From assembly GCF_000758305.1 (NCBI RefSeq), contig NZ_CP009458.1, positions 2,108,001 to 2,172,000 of the forward strand: a DNA stretch of 64,000 nt, given 5' to 3'. Shown one piece after another: positions 1 to 8,251 of this stretch. The notes below the pieces were generated by a model. It searched no databases. It saw only the letters and a program-made list of their open reading frames with translations, and had not been told where the DNA came from. How positions within the stretch are numbered: position 1 is the stretch's first letter; every line of letters starts with the position of its first letter. The stretch is from Cedecea neteri. GTDB lineage: Bacteria; Pseudomonadota; Gammaproteobacteria; Enterobacterales; Enterobacteriaceae. A program made the position numbers and the translations under genes.

Positions 1-1165
1 AAACTATGCCGAAGGGGCAGGTGGTTTCTTTAAAGGGATTGATGCTTTACCGCTGACCGGACAATACACCCATTATTCTTTAGACAAGAAAACGAAAAAG
101 CCGGATTACGTCACCGATTCTGCTGCTTCTGCCACGGCGTGGAGTACCGGGGTGAAAACCTACAACGGCGCGCTGGGCGTGGACGTTGACGGGAAAGATC
201 ATGTAACCATCCTCGAACTAGCGAAAGCGGCCGGAAAGGCGACGGGCAACGTTTCCACGGCAGAAATTCAAGATGCCACGCCAGCGGCGCTGGTTTCCCA
301 CGTGACGGGGCGTAAATGCTATGGCCCAAGCGCGACCAGCGAAAAATGTGCCACTAACGCGCTGGAAAACGGGGGCAAAGGCTCCATTACCGAGCAACTG
401 CTGAATACTCGCGCCGACGTGACGCTTGGCGGTGGGGCAAAAACCTTTAGCGAAACGGCAAAAGCCGGTGAATGGAACGGGAAAACGCTGCGCGAGCAGG
501 CTGATGCCCGTGGCTATCAGTGGGTGGATAACGCCGCTGGCCTTGCGGCGGTGACAGAAGCTAACCAGCAGAAACCGCTGATCGGTATGTTCGCCGACGG
601 CAATATGCCTGTGCGCTGGGAAGGGCCGAAGGCCACTTACCACGGGAATATCGATCAGCCAGCCGTGACCTGTACGCCTAATCCGAAGCGTGACAGCAGT
701 GTGCCGACCCTGGCGCAGATGACCGAAAAAGCTATCGACCTGCTGAAAGGCAACGAGAAAGGCTTCTTCCTGCAGGTCGAAGGCGCTTCTATTGATAAAC
801 AAGATCACGCCGCTAACCCTTGTGGGCAGATTGGCGAGACGGTCGATCTCGATGAAGCCGTGCAAAAAGCGCTGGAGTTTGCCCGTAAAGACGGCAATAC
901 CCTGGTTATTGTTACCGCAGACCACGCCCATTCCAGCCAGATTGTGGCGCCGGACACCAAAGCTCCAGGCCTGACTCAGGCGCTGAACACCAAAGACGGC
1001 GCAGTGATGGTCATCAGCTACGGCAACTCCGAGGGGGAATCTCAGGAGCACACCGGCACCCAGCTACGCGTGGCAGCCTATGGCCCACATGCAGCCAATG
1101 TGGTGGGGCTGACCGATCAGACCGACCTGTTCTACACCATGAAATCGGCGATGGCGCTGGAGTAA
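1..1165 (+). CDS. phoA: alkaline phosphatase, 5' end cut by window edge
   Basis: Periplasmic phosphomonoesterase that frees phosphate from organic esters. Only the last 387 codons are present (reading frame starts at base 2); by alignment to my memory of E. coli PhoA, about 84 N-terminal residues, including the signal peptide and the first metal-binding Asp, lie outside the window. Seen here are the nucleophile Ser in TDSAAS (codon 119-121), the RKCYGPS segment with the active-site Arg and first disulfide Cys, VEGASIDKQDHA with Glu/Asp/His metal ligands, VTADHAHS (Asp-His) and QEHTG (His). All four disulfide Cys positions are kept. psiF follows in the same direction. PhoB control is expected from the family, but the promoter is off the window. 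Confidence 0.97.
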   Translation, partial: NYAEGAGGFFKGIDALPLTGQYTHYSLDKKTKKPDYVTDSAASATAWSTGVKTYNGALGVDVDGKDHVTILELAKAAGKATGNVSTAEIQDATPAALVSHVTGRKCYGPSATSEKCATNALENGGKGSITEQLLNTRADVTLGGGAKTFSETAKAGEWNGKTLREQADARGYQWVDNAAGLAAVTEANQQKPLIGMFADGNMPVRWEGPKATYHGNIDQPAVTCTPNPKRDSSVPTLAQMTEKAIDLLKGNEKGFFLQVEGASIDKQDHAANPCGQIGETVDLDEAVQKALEFARKDGNTLVIVTADHAHSSQIVAPDTKAPGLTQALNTKDGAVMVISYGNSEGESQEHTGTQLRVAAYGPHAANVVGLTDQTDLFYTMKSAMALE

Positions 1166-1189
1166 AGGCGCGCATACGTAACAGGTAAG

Positions 1190-1222
1190 AAAAAAATGCG
1201 GCGGAAACGTCGCATTTTTTTT
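1190..1222 (+). terminator. intrinsic terminator between phoA and psiF
   Basis: ATGCGGC (1196-1202) pairs with GTCGCAT (1209-1215) across a GGAAAC loop, with one G-U pair, followed by a run of T. An A-run precedes the stem, so it could also act on the other strand. It should attenuate read-through from phoA into psiF. Confidence 0.75.
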
Positions 1223-1267
1223 GCCTTAGGCCAGGCTTTAAACGTCACAATAAAAAAGGAATAAGGT

Positions 1268-1579
1268 ATGAAATTTTCATTATTAGCGGTGTTACTGGTA
1301 GGGCTGGTTGGGTCAGCAACGGCGGCGGATAAAACGATGACGCCGCAGCAGCAGCGGATGACCACCTGTAATCAGCAGGCGGCTTCACAGTCCCTGAAAG
1401 GGGACCAGCGTAAGAGCTACATGAGTAGCTGCCTGAAAGGAGAAGCGCCTGCCGCAGCGGGGAAAACCCTGACGCCTCAGCAGCAAAAAATGAAGGACTG
1501 TAATGCGGATGCCGGGAAGCAATCGCTGAAGGGCGACGCCAGAAAAACCTTTATGAGCAATTGCCTGAAGAAAAAGTAA
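1268..1579 (+). CDS. psiF: phosphate-starvation-inducible PsiF family protein
   Basis: Small exported protein of unknown role, 103 aa. Residues 1-20 form a signal peptide ending in a small-residue stretch (GSATAA). The rest is two copies of the PsiF repeat, each with the pattern TPQQQ-x-M-xx-C-N ... SLKGD-xR-xx-(Y/F)MSxCLK, at about residues 24-57 and 70-103. Each repeat has two Cys, consistent with a periplasmic disulfide per repeat (inference). The start has a good AAGGA-type ribosome site. It follows phoA as in E. coli, so co-regulation by PhoB is expected. The protein ends in KKK. Confidence 0.93.
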   Translation: MKFSLLAVLLVGLVGSATAADKTMTPQQQRMTTCNQQAASQSLKGDQRKSYMSSCLKGEAPAAAGKTLTPQQQKMKDCNADAGKQSLKGDARKTFMSNCLKKK

Positions 1580-1592
1580 GTTGTTTTGAATG

Positions 1593-1760
1593 ACCCTAAC
1601 CCCGGCCCTCTCCCTGAGAGGGAGAGGGGGAAATCGAAGATTTATGCTCGATTCAGAGCCCTCTCCCCGTCGGCAGAGGGCTTTTATTTTGGGTTTTGAT
1701 GAAGGAATTTATGCTCAGTCTAATCCCCTCTCCCCGTGGGGAGAGGGTTAGGGTGAGGGG
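1593..1760. repeat. palindromic repeat array R1 (psiF/proC junction)
   Basis: Starts with CCCTAACCCCGGCCCTCTCC and ends with the inverted form GGGGAGAGGGTTAGGGTGAG. Inside are two more GGGAGAGG/CCCTCTCC arms separated by related spacers, both containing the word TTTATGCTC. It sits between convergent psiF and proC and can fold into several strong hairpins, so it may double as a two-way terminator. In E. coli the dgcC (adrA) gene lies at this junction; no trace of it is seen here. Confidence 0.85.
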
Positions 1761-1771
1761 CTTTGTCAAAA

Positions 1772-2581
1772 TCAGGACTTCCCGAGCAGCTCCGACTTCG
1801 CCATACACTTCACCATCGCTTCCATCACTGCGGCGCGGAAACCTTTCTCTTCCAGCACTTTGACCGCTTCAATGGTGGTGCCACCAGGGGAGCAGACCAT
1901 GTCTTTCAGCTCGCCCGGATGGGTACCGGTTTCCAGCACCATCTTCGCCGAGCCCATCACCGCCTGAGCGGCAAACTGATAGGCCTGTTTGCGCGGCATA
2001 CCGCCCAGCACGGCGGCATCGGCCATAGCTTCGATAAACATAAAGACGTAGGCTGGGGCAGAACCGCTGACGCCCACGACAGGGTGGATCATCGCTTCGC
2101 TTACCACTTCGGCCTGGCCAAAGCTGCGGAAAATGCTCACCGCATCGGCAATGTCTTCCGGCGTGACAAGGGCGTTTGGCGTGACTGACGTCATGCCCGC
2201 GTTCACCAGTGCCGGGGTATTCGGCATCGCACGGATAATTTTCCGGTCATGGCCCAATACTTTAGCCAGGGTTTCCAGCGTGATACCCGCGGCAATAGAG
2301 ATAATCACGGTGTCTTTGTTCAGGTCGGAGTTAACTTCGCTCAGCACCTTAAGCATGATGTTTGGCTTCACGGCGCCAAAGACGATGTCGGCTATCTGCG
2401 CGACTTCCTGCGCGCTCTGCGCCGGGTTAATGCCGTATTCTTCGCACAAAGCCTGAACTTTGTCCGGCGACGGGGTGTAGATCCAGATATTGCCGGCAGG
2501 CACAAGGCCGCTGGAAATCAGGCCGCCGAGGATGGCTTTGCCCATGTTACCGCAGCCAATAAACCCTATTTTCTTGTCCAT
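1772..2581 (-). CDS. proC: pyrroline-5-carboxylate reductase
   Basis: Cytosolic enzyme for the last step of proline synthesis: reduces pyrroline-5-carboxylate with NAD(P)H. 269 aa, the same length as E. coli ProC. The N-terminal Rossmann motif IGFIGCGNMGKAI (residues 5-17) binds the cofactor. The C-terminal all-helical dimer domain carries the family signature in KDMVCSPGGTTIEAV. ATG at 2581 agrees with the family N-terminus. Monocistronic, convergent with psiF across repeat array R1 and divergent from yaiI. Confidence 0.97.
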   Translation of the reverse strand: MDKKIGFIGCGNMGKAILGGLISSGLVPAGNIWIYTPSPDKVQALCEEYGINPAQSAQEVAQIADIVFGAVKPNIMLKVLSEVNSDLNKDTVIISIAAGITLETLAKVLGHDRKIIRAMPNTPALVNAGMTSVTPNALVTPEDIADAVSIFRSFGQAEVVSEAMIHPVVGVSGSAPAYVFMFIEAMADAAVLGGMPRKQAYQFAAQAVMGSAKMVLETGTHPGELKDMVCSPGGTTIEAVKVLEEKGFRAAVMEAMVKCMAKSELLGKS

Positions 2582-2760
2582 AGCATGACTCCATGGTGAT
2601 GTGTTTTGTTATTTGATGGTCATAGCTTAACGCGCTTTTTACCGCTTAGGCTATGTTTGCACTCAACGGCGAGCGGAGCGGGGTGGAAACAGATAAATTT
2701 TGCCATTCGGCAAAAGCACGGCAAAATCGCCCCCATTCCCACCGAAAGTCAGGAGCCATA

Positions 2761-3222
2761 ATGCAAATTTGGGTGGATGCCGATGCGTGTCCAAAAGTCA
2801 TCAAAGAGGTGCTGTTTCGCGCGGCAGATCGTGCTCAGGTTATGGTCACGCTGGTGGCCAATCAGGGGATGAAAACGCCGCCGTCGCGGTTTATTCGCAG
2901 CCTGCAGGTTGCCTCTGGATTTGACGTGGCGGATAACGAAATTGTGCGTCGCTGCGAGAAAGACGACTTGGTTATCACCGCAGATATTCCACTGGCGGCG
3001 GATGTGCTGGAGAAAGGGGCTGTGGCGCTGAATCCCCGGGGCGAGCTATACACTCCCGCAACCATTCGTGAACGCCTGACGATGCGTGACTTTATGGATA
3101 CCCTGCGCGCCAGCGGCGTACAAACCGGCGGGCCGGACAGCCTGAGCCAGCGCGACCGCCAGCAGTTTGCCAATGAGCTGGAAAAGTGGCTGCTGAAGGT
3201 CGCGCGGGCACAAAAGCCTTAA
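2761..3222 (+). CDS. yaiI: UPF0178/DUF188 family protein YaiI
   Basis: 153-aa protein of the YaiI/YqxD family, whose function is not established. The conserved N-terminus IWVDADACPKVIKE with its Asp residues and the segment DLVITADIPLA are characteristic. The frame stays open upstream to 2653, but ATG 2761 matches the family start and follows CAGGAG at good spacing. Its stop overlaps by 4 bp the stop of the convergent DUF2076 gene. No transmembrane segment or signal is visible. Confidence 0.93.
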   Translation: MQIWVDADACPKVIKEVLFRAADRAQVMVTLVANQGMKTPPSRFIRSLQVASGFDVADNEIVRRCEKDDLVITADIPLAADVLEKGAVALNPRGELYTPATIRERLTMRDFMDTLRASGVQTGGPDSLSQRDRQQFANELEKWLLKVARAQKP

Positions 3223-3980
3223 ATGAAGCTGTCGTCGTCGTCGCCGTAATCGTCGCCGCCAAAATCATCGTTACCGTAATCGGTATTGTCCTGGGACTGC
3301 CAGCCGCCCTGGTTCAGGAACTGACGATCGTCGACCTGGTTGTAGTCGTTGACCGAGTCGAATGAACTGTTGTCGAAGGTTGGCGCCGGTTCATTGATAA
3401 TATTGACGATCTCTTCCGGCTGGCTGCGGTGGAACATGCTGGTCAGCATTTCTGCCACCACAACACCACCGGCTACGCCCGCTGCGGTTTGCAGCGCGCC
3501 AGATAAGAACCCGCCTCCGGCACGCGGAGCGCTGGCTGGGGCAGCCTGCTGCTGCGGTGCGCCATACCCGGCAGGAGCGCCGTATCCGCCCTGTTGTGGC
3601 GCGCTGTAGCCTGGCGCAGAAGAGGTGCCATAGTTCTGGCTACCCGGAATCGGATCGGAGCCGCGAGCAGTATTATTACTGTTGCTGCCGCCGCCACCGA
3701 ACAATCCGGCAAGGAAACCGCCGCTGCTTTGCTGCTGGCGAGATTTCTGCTCCAGCTCGCTCACCTGTGCTTCCAGGGCCTGAATTTTGCCATTCAACTG
3801 CTTCATGGCCGCTTCCTGAATAAGGATCGTCTGCGTCATGTAGTAGGCGGCACCTGGCTGCTGGCTGAGGTGTTGCGCAATCCGCTGTTCGGCGGCCGCA
3901 TCGCGGGTGGCACTTTGGCTTTCGGCCTGTTTCAGACGGTCAAAAAGCCCGTCAATAAGACGCTGCTCTTCAGATTGCAT
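3219..3980 (-). CDS. DUF2076 family protein, low-complexity tail
   Basis: 253 aa, function unknown. Residues 1-95 are charged and Gln-rich with predicted helix/coiled coil (EEQRLIDGLFDRLKQAE; later EAQVSELEQK). Then comes a Gly/Ser/Asn block (GGFLAGLFGGGGSNSN), a Gly-Tyr-Ala-Pro-Gln low-complexity stretch with repeated GYGAP words, a hydrophobic Gly/Ala segment (about 155-185) that could insert in a membrane, and an acidic Asp/Gly tail. Divergent from aroL; its stop overlaps that of yaiI. I recall similar genes in Klebsiella/Enterobacter-like genomes but no assigned role. The periplasmic ligand-binding DUF2076 label is from memory and needs a Pfam check. Confidence 0.85.
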   Translation of the reverse strand: MQSEEQRLIDGLFDRLKQAESQSATRDAAAEQRIAQHLSQQPGAAYYMTQTILIQEAAMKQLNGKIQALEAQVSELEQKSRQQQSSGGFLAGLFGGGGSNSNNTARGSDPIPGSQNYGTSSAPGYSAPQQGGYGAPAGYGAPQQQAAPASAPRAGGGFLSGALQTAAGVAGGVVVAEMLTSMFHRSQPEEIVNIINEPAPTFDNSSFDSVNDYNQVDDRQFLNQGGWQSQDNTDYGNDDFGGDDYGDDDDSFI

Positions 3981-4330
3981 GGTTCATACCTCTGTCATGA
4001 TGAAATCTTAAAACGAGTCTGGATCACATTCAGCGTAGGTGAAACGCCTTAATCGTAAAGCTAACCATAAATGTGTTACCGAATCTCAGATTAAGGGTTG
4101 TCATTGGCCTGGCGTTTAAAGTATTGTGGCGCAGTTAGCAGGTGGTGGATTTAGTTTACACTTGTTACGTGTCAGTTAATGCCGTTATAGCTGGGTTTTT
4201 AGCGATAGATTTTATTTTTGTAATTATAAGTTTACACTTGTCGCGTACTAGTTTAATGGTATTATCGCACTCTGTTTTCCTGCTTTTGCCCCTTGTGGCC
4301 TCAGGCCCGCATTTCCGAGGATTATCTTTG
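3981..4330 (+). promoter_or_regulatory. aroL regulatory region with TyrR and TrpR operator-like sites
   Basis: 350-bp gap between the DUF2076 gene and aroL. A near-perfect TyrR box lies at 4219-4236 (TGTAAT, 6 nt, TTTACA). A weaker second box at 4143-4160 keeps the right half TTTACA. A TrpR operator-like site at 4245-4262 (GTACTAGTT followed by a weaker right half) directly follows the strong TyrR box. This matches the known double control of E. coli aroL by TyrR and TrpR. I see no confident -35/-10 pair. The upstream part (3981-4130) should hold the promoter of the DUF2076 gene but shows nothing distinctive. Confidence 0.75.
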
Positions 4331-4855
4331 ATGACTCAACCCCTATTCTTAGTCGGCGCGCGCGGCTGTGGTAAGACGACCGTTGGTCACGCATTGGCGA
4401 GAAAGCTGGGTTACGCCTTTGTCGATACCGACAGTTTCCTGCTGAACCACACCGGCAAGAGCGTGGCGGAGATTGTGGCCGAAGAGGGCTGGGAAGGGTT
4501 TCGTGCTCGTGAATCCGATGCGCTGCAACGCGTAACGGCTCCGGCGACGGTTGTGGCGACCGGTGGCGGGATGGTGCTGGCTGAGGGCAACCGCCAGTTT
4601 ATGCAGGAAAATGGTATCCCGGTTTGGTTACATGCCCCGGCTCAGATTCTGGCTTCGCGCCTGAGCGCTTCTCCAGAAGAAGGGCAGCGCCCAACGCTGA
4701 CCGGTAAAGGCATTACCGACGAAATTGTCGATGTTCTAGCCGCTCGCGAAGGGCTCTACCGGCAGGTTGCCCGTCATATTGTGGACGCTACCCGCTCTCC
4801 TGATGCGGTAGTGGAATCTATCCTCAGCGCATTACAAATGGCCCGCGCCAGTTAG
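4331..4855 (+). CDS. aroL: shikimate kinase II
   Basis: Phosphorylates shikimate with ATP in the chorismate pathway. 174 aa, the same as E. coli AroL. P-loop GARGCGKTT at residues 9-17; the DTD motif around residues 33-35 and the TGGG segment belong to the shikimate-binding site; REGLYRQVA near the end is the adenine-side Arg region. The frame remains open 63 codons upstream to 4142, but that stretch holds the TyrR/TrpR operators, so ATG 4331 (M-T-Q-P-L) is the start. In E. coli aroL-yaiA-aroM form a TyrR-controlled unit; here yaiA is not seen. Confidence 0.96.
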   Translation: MTQPLFLVGARGCGKTTVGHALARKLGYAFVDTDSFLLNHTGKSVAEIVAEEGWEGFRARESDALQRVTAPATVVATGGGMVLAEGNRQFMQENGIPVWLHAPAQILASRLSASPEEGQRPTLTGKGITDEIVDVLAAREGLYRQVARHIVDATRSPDAVVESILSALQMARAS

Positions 4856-5185
4856 CCTATACTTAACGCTCATCCATAAGAAATTAAGGACGAGCGATGG
4901 CCATTTCACCGCTTTCCTTCAAGATCCTGACGGGTCTTTTAAGGCGTACGCCATGCGTGCGACCTCCTTCATAAGAGAAACTTTTATCTCATTCATTTAG
5001 CTAAAATATATTCTATTAGAGATGTTGCTCAGTAGTTGATGTTTCGTTAAGGATTTCGATATCGCTCAGGTTGTATGCTGCAGATTGTGGCGATCAAAAA
5101 ACGATCGACCCCGGCGAGTTATTTCATAGCGGATGTGGAGCAGTGCAGCGAAGAGGGTGGTAACTGAGTAATAGCGGAGCGAAGC
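4856..5185. other. aroL-aroM spacer, yaiA absent
   Basis: 330-bp spacer where E. coli has the 63-codon yaiA gene. I find no reading frame resembling YaiA. It contains an A+T-rich block (4975-5035), a possible 25-codon ORF (4897-4974, listed separately), and a 31-codon ORF (ATG near 5081 to a TGA just before 5170) without a clear ribosome site. Confidence 0.6.
4897..4974 (+). CDS. possible 25-aa small protein downstream of aroL
   Basis: ATG at 4897 is preceded by AAGGA at 6-nt spacing, a ribosome site as good as those of the major genes nearby. The product, MAISPLSFKILTGLLRRTPC followed by VRPPS, has a short amphipathic stretch and two Arg pairs. It lies where yaiA starts in E. coli but does not resemble YaiA. 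It could be a real small protein, the remnant start of a lost gene that kept its ribosome site, or chance. Confidence 0.25.
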   Translation: MAISPLSFKILTGLLRRTPCVRPPS

Positions 5186-5863
5186 ATGAAACCAACTGTA
5201 GCCATTCTCACCGTCGGCAAAGTGTCAGTCAGTGAGGTTTTACCTTTTTTAACTGAACATATCTCTGAACAACAAATCTCCCAGGTCAGCCTGTTGGGCA
5301 ATCTCTCTCCCGATGAGGTTCGCCGTCAGTTTTCCCCGTCTCCCGGCGAAGAGACGCTGCTTACGCTGTTAGCGGATAATACCATTACGCCAGTCGGGCG
5401 GGACAAAATCTCCATTGCGATGCAGGGCATCATTGAACAGCTGGATAATCAAGGCTACGAAGTTATCCTGCTGATGAGCACGATGCCGCTGACGGGTTTA
5501 AGCGCCCGCAATGCCATCCTGCTGGAGCCTGAGCGTATTATTCCGCCGCTGGTGGCGTCGATTGTGGATGGCCATCAGGTAGGGATCATTCTGCCGGTTG
5601 CCGACATGATTAAGTTCCAGGAGCTGAAATGGCGCAAGCTGACCCATCCGCCGCTTTACGCGCTCGCGAATCCGGTACACGGCAGCGAAGCCGAACTGCT
5701 GGAGGCTGGCAGAAAACTGATGGCGGAAGGGGCGGATGTTCTGGTCCTCGACTGTCTTGGTTACCATCAAAAACACCGGGATTTACTGCAAAAGCAGCTG
5801 GATGTACCGGTGCTGTTATCCAACGTGCTGGTGGCCCGATTAGCTGCGGAATTGCTTATCTGA
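5186..5863 (+). CDS. aroM: AroM family protein
   Basis: 225 aa, the same length as E. coli AroM; molecular function not established. Conserved landmarks are the N-terminal VAILTVGKV, the central VILLMSTMP, the ILPVADM segment and the C-terminal VLDCLGYHQKHRDLLQKQLD block. In E. coli it is co-transcribed with aroL under TyrR, which suggests a link to aromatic metabolism without proving one. Here the 330-bp spacer separates it from aroL, so it may have its own promoter. Confidence 0.94.
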   Translation: MKPTVAILTVGKVSVSEVLPFLTEHISEQQISQVSLLGNLSPDEVRRQFSPSPGEETLLTLLADNTITPVGRDKISIAMQGIIEQLDNQGYEVILLMSTMPLTGLSARNAILLEPERIIPPLVASIVDGHQVGIILPVADMIKFQELKWRKLTHPPLYALANPVHGSEAELLEAGRKLMAEGADVLVLDCLGYHQKHRDLLQKQLDVPVLLSNVLVARLAAELLI

Positions 5864-5945
5864 ACGGAATTAACAATTTGCGTGACAGGCCGGAGAGTTC
5901 GCCTCTATAGTGGTTTTTTCACTAATGTCGATAAAGGGCCTGTCC

Positions 5946-6239
5946 ATGCTTCAGAGTAACGAGTACTTCTCCGGGAAAGTAAAATCCATCGGTTTTACCA
6001 GCAGCAGCACTGGCCGTGCGAGCGTTGGGGTGATGGCGGAGGGGGAATACACCTTCGGGACCGCCCAGCCGGAAGAAATGACCGTAGTGAGCGGCGCTTT
6101 GCACGTTTTGCTGCCGGGGGAAACAGAGTGGAAAACCTATGCTGCGGGCGAAGTTTTTAACGTTCCAGGCCACAGCGAGTTTCATCTGCAGGTTGCCGAG
6201 CCAACGTCCTACCTTTGCCGCTACCTGGCCGATAAATAA
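5946..6239 (+). CDS. ppnP: pyrimidine/purine nucleoside phosphorylase
   Basis: Small cupin-fold enzyme (formerly YaiE) that splits nucleosides with phosphate into base and ribose-1-phosphate. 97 aa, three residues longer at the C-terminus (ADK) than the E. coli protein. Conserved blocks include YFSGKVKSIGF, the EEMTVVSG strand, and FNVPGHSEFHLQV. ATG 5946 (M-L-Q-S-N-E-Y-F) matches the family start; the open frame upstream to 5910 is ignored. A terminator follows directly. Confidence 0.95.
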   Translation: MLQSNEYFSGKVKSIGFTSSSTGRASVGVMAEGEYTFGTAQPEEMTVVSGALHVLLPGETEWKTYAAGEVFNVPGHSEFHLQVAEPTSYLCRYLADK

Positions 6240-6249
6240 CTGACTTTCA

Positions 6250-6280
6250 GGCCCCTCGTTTCACCGCGAGGGGCTTTTTT
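6250..6280 (+). terminator. intrinsic terminator after ppnP
   Basis: GCCCCTCG (6251-6258) and CGAGGGGC (6267-6274) form a stem around a TTTCACCG loop, followed by six T. It ends the ppnP transcript just before the convergent rdgC stop at 6299. Confidence 0.9.
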
Positions 6281-6298
6281 ATGCGTCAGCCACGGCAA

Positions 6299-7210
6299 TT
6301 AGCGCTGTGCTTCCCCGCCGAGGGCTTCTACCAGGTTAGTAATCAGCGCCGACAGCTCGCCGGTCATCAGAATAAAATCGGCGTCGAAACGCCCGCCAAA
6401 ATCTTCCCGGTCGATATCGTCGTTTTGCTCACGCAGGATATCAGCAAATTTCAGGCGCTTGACCGAGCCATCGTCCGCCAGCACGAACTGAATGCGTTCC
6501 TGCCAGTCCAGCGCCAGCTTGGTGACCACTTTGCCAGTTTCAATATGGGCGGCAATTTCATCGCATACCAGCTCTTGCTGCTTGCAGCGGATCACGCCGC
6601 CGCCTTCAAGGATCGCCTTGAGTTCAGCTTCGTCCATCAGCGCAAAGCCTGCCGGGACATCGCCTGAACGCACCCACTCGGTCAGCGTCAGTTCGATAGG
6701 GTTTTCCAGCGCCAGCGGGACCACCGGCAGAGAACCCAGGCTTTTACGCAGCAGGGCCAGCGTATCTTCCGCTTTTTTGGCGCTGGCGCAGTCAACCATG
6801 ATCAGGCCGTTGACGGTGTCTATCCACATCATTGTCTGGCTAAAGCGGCTGAAAGCACGCGGCAGCAGGGAGTGCAGCACTTCGTCTTTCAGGGAATCTT
6901 TCTCGGTCTTTTTCAGCTTGCGGGCCTGTTCCGCTTCCAGCTTATTGATTTTGGCTTCAAGAGCCTGTTTGATGACCGGAGCGGGCAGAATTTTTTCTTC
7001 TTTACGGGCGCAAATCACAATCTGGCCGTTGGCAACATGGGTTAATGCATCGCTGTGCGAGCCCATCGGCGACACCCAGCCGGTTTTGGCCATGTCCTGG
7101 CTGCCGCAAGGGGTGAAGGTGAAGGCGGCTAACTGTTTTTCCATTGCATCCGCCGTCAGCGTGATGTCACGGCTTAAACGATAAACCATTAAATTTTTAA
7201 ACCACAGCAT
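6299..7210 (-). CDS. rdgC: recombination-associated protein RdgC
   Basis: 303 aa, identical in length to E. coli RdgC, a nucleoid-associated protein that forms a ring dimer on duplex DNA and modulates RecA-dependent recombination. N-terminus MLWFKNLMVYRLSR and C-terminus LGGEAQR are as in the family; the central basic stretch ARKLKKTEKDSLKDEVLHSL and FSQTMMWIDTVNGLIMVDCA are well conserved. Divergent from mak across 125 bp, which must hold both promoters. Convergent with ppnP. Confidence 0.97.
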   Translation of the reverse strand: MLWFKNLMVYRLSRDITLTADAMEKQLAAFTFTPCGSQDMAKTGWVSPMGSHSDALTHVANGQIVICARKEEKILPAPVIKQALEAKINKLEAEQARKLKKTEKDSLKDEVLHSLLPRAFSRFSQTMMWIDTVNGLIMVDCASAKKAEDTLALLRKSLGSLPVVPLALENPIELTLTEWVRSGDVPAGFALMDEAELKAILEGGGVIRCKQQELVCDEIAAHIETGKVVTKLALDWQERIQFVLADDGSVKRLKFADILREQNDDIDREDFGGRFDADFILMTGELSALITNLVEALGGEAQR

Positions 7211-7335
7211 GATTCTGTCCCAGGTTGTCAGTTAAACGCAGCGGGCATGATAACGAATTGACGGCCTCGTTTCATTGTCTTTGCTTGGCCTGCATTTTAG
7301 GTAGTTGATAATTATCACCAAATGAGGAAGTTCTT

Positions 7336-8247
7336 GTGCGCATAGGTATCGATCTCGGTGGGACTAAAACAGAAGTGATCGCGCTGGCAGACGACGGTAA
7401 ACAGCTTTATCGCCACCGTTTGCCCACGCCTAAAAACGACTACCAGGCTACCATCAAAAACATTGTTGAACTGGTGCGGCTGGCGGAAGAAGCCACGGGC
7501 GAGACCGGTACGGTAGGGCTTGGGATCCCGGGATCGATCTCCCCTTATACCCGGGTGGTGAAAAATGCGAACTCAACCTGGCTGAACGGGCAGCCGTTTG
7601 ACAAGGATCTTAGCGTGGCGCTCAAGCGCGAAGTCAGGCTGGCGAACGATGCTAACTGCCTGGCGGTGTCGGAAGCTATCGATGGTGCTGCCGCAGGGGC
7701 GCCGATCGTCTTCGCGGTGATCATCGGCACCGGCTGCGGCGCGGGCGTGGCGATCAATGGCCGGAGCCTGATCGGTGGCAACGGCACCGCGGGCGAGTGG
7801 GGGCATAACCCGTTGCCCTGGATGGATGAAGACGAACTGCGTTTCCGGGAAGAAGTGCCGTGCTACTGCGGCAAGCAGGGCTGCATTGAGACTTTTATTT
7901 CCGGCACCGGTTTCGGCACGGACTACCAGCGCCTGAGCGGAAAAACGCTGAAAGGGCATGAGATCATCAGCCTGGCAGAACAGCAGGATCCGCTGGCGGA
8001 GCTGGCTATCAGCCGCTATGAGACGCGTCTGGCGAAGTCGCTGGCGCATATCGTCAACATTCTGGATCCAGATGTGATCGTGCTGGGTGGCGGAATGAGC
8101 AACGTGGAGCGTTTATACCGGACGGTGCCGCAGCTGATCAAACCGTGGGTGTTCGGCGGCGAATGTGAAACGCCCGTTCGCAAAGCAGTGCACGGAGATT
8201 CCAGCGGCGTTCGCGGTGCGGCGTGGCTGTGGCCGATAGAGAAGTAA
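7336..8247 (+). CDS. mak: fructokinase, ROK family
   Basis: Cytosolic ATP-dependent kinase for fructose (Mak; manno(fructo)kinase). 303 aa. ROK hallmarks: DLGGTKTE phosphate loop (residues 6-13), catalytic Asp105 in LANDAN, IGTGCGAGV second phosphate motif, and a zinc site from His157 and the CYCGKQGC cluster (Cys176, 178, 183). The start is GTG at 7336, preceded by GAGGAAG. In E. coli araJ follows mak; here repeat array R2 occupies that place before sbcC. Confidence 0.96.
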   Translation: MRIGIDLGGTKTEVIALADDGKQLYRHRLPTPKNDYQATIKNIVELVRLAEEATGETGTVGLGIPGSISPYTRVVKNANSTWLNGQPFDKDLSVALKREVRLANDANCLAVSEAIDGAAAGAPIVFAVIIGTGCGAGVAINGRSLIGGNGTAGEWGHNPLPWMDEDELRFREEVPCYCGKQGCIETFISGTGFGTDYQRLSGKTLKGHEIISLAEQQDPLAELAISRYETRLAKSLAHIVNILDPDVIVLGGGMSNVERLYRTVPQLIKPWVFGGECETPVRKAVHGDSSGVRGAAWLWPIEK

Positions 8248-8251
8248 ATCG

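Noticed and set aside
4142..4330. N-terminal extension of aroL by 63 codons
   Set aside because: It would run through the TyrR and TrpR operators and has no family counterpart; ATG 4331 fits the known N-terminus.
5075..5170. 31-codon ORF before aroM
   Set aside because: No clear ribosome site and no similarity to YaiA or other small proteins I recognise.
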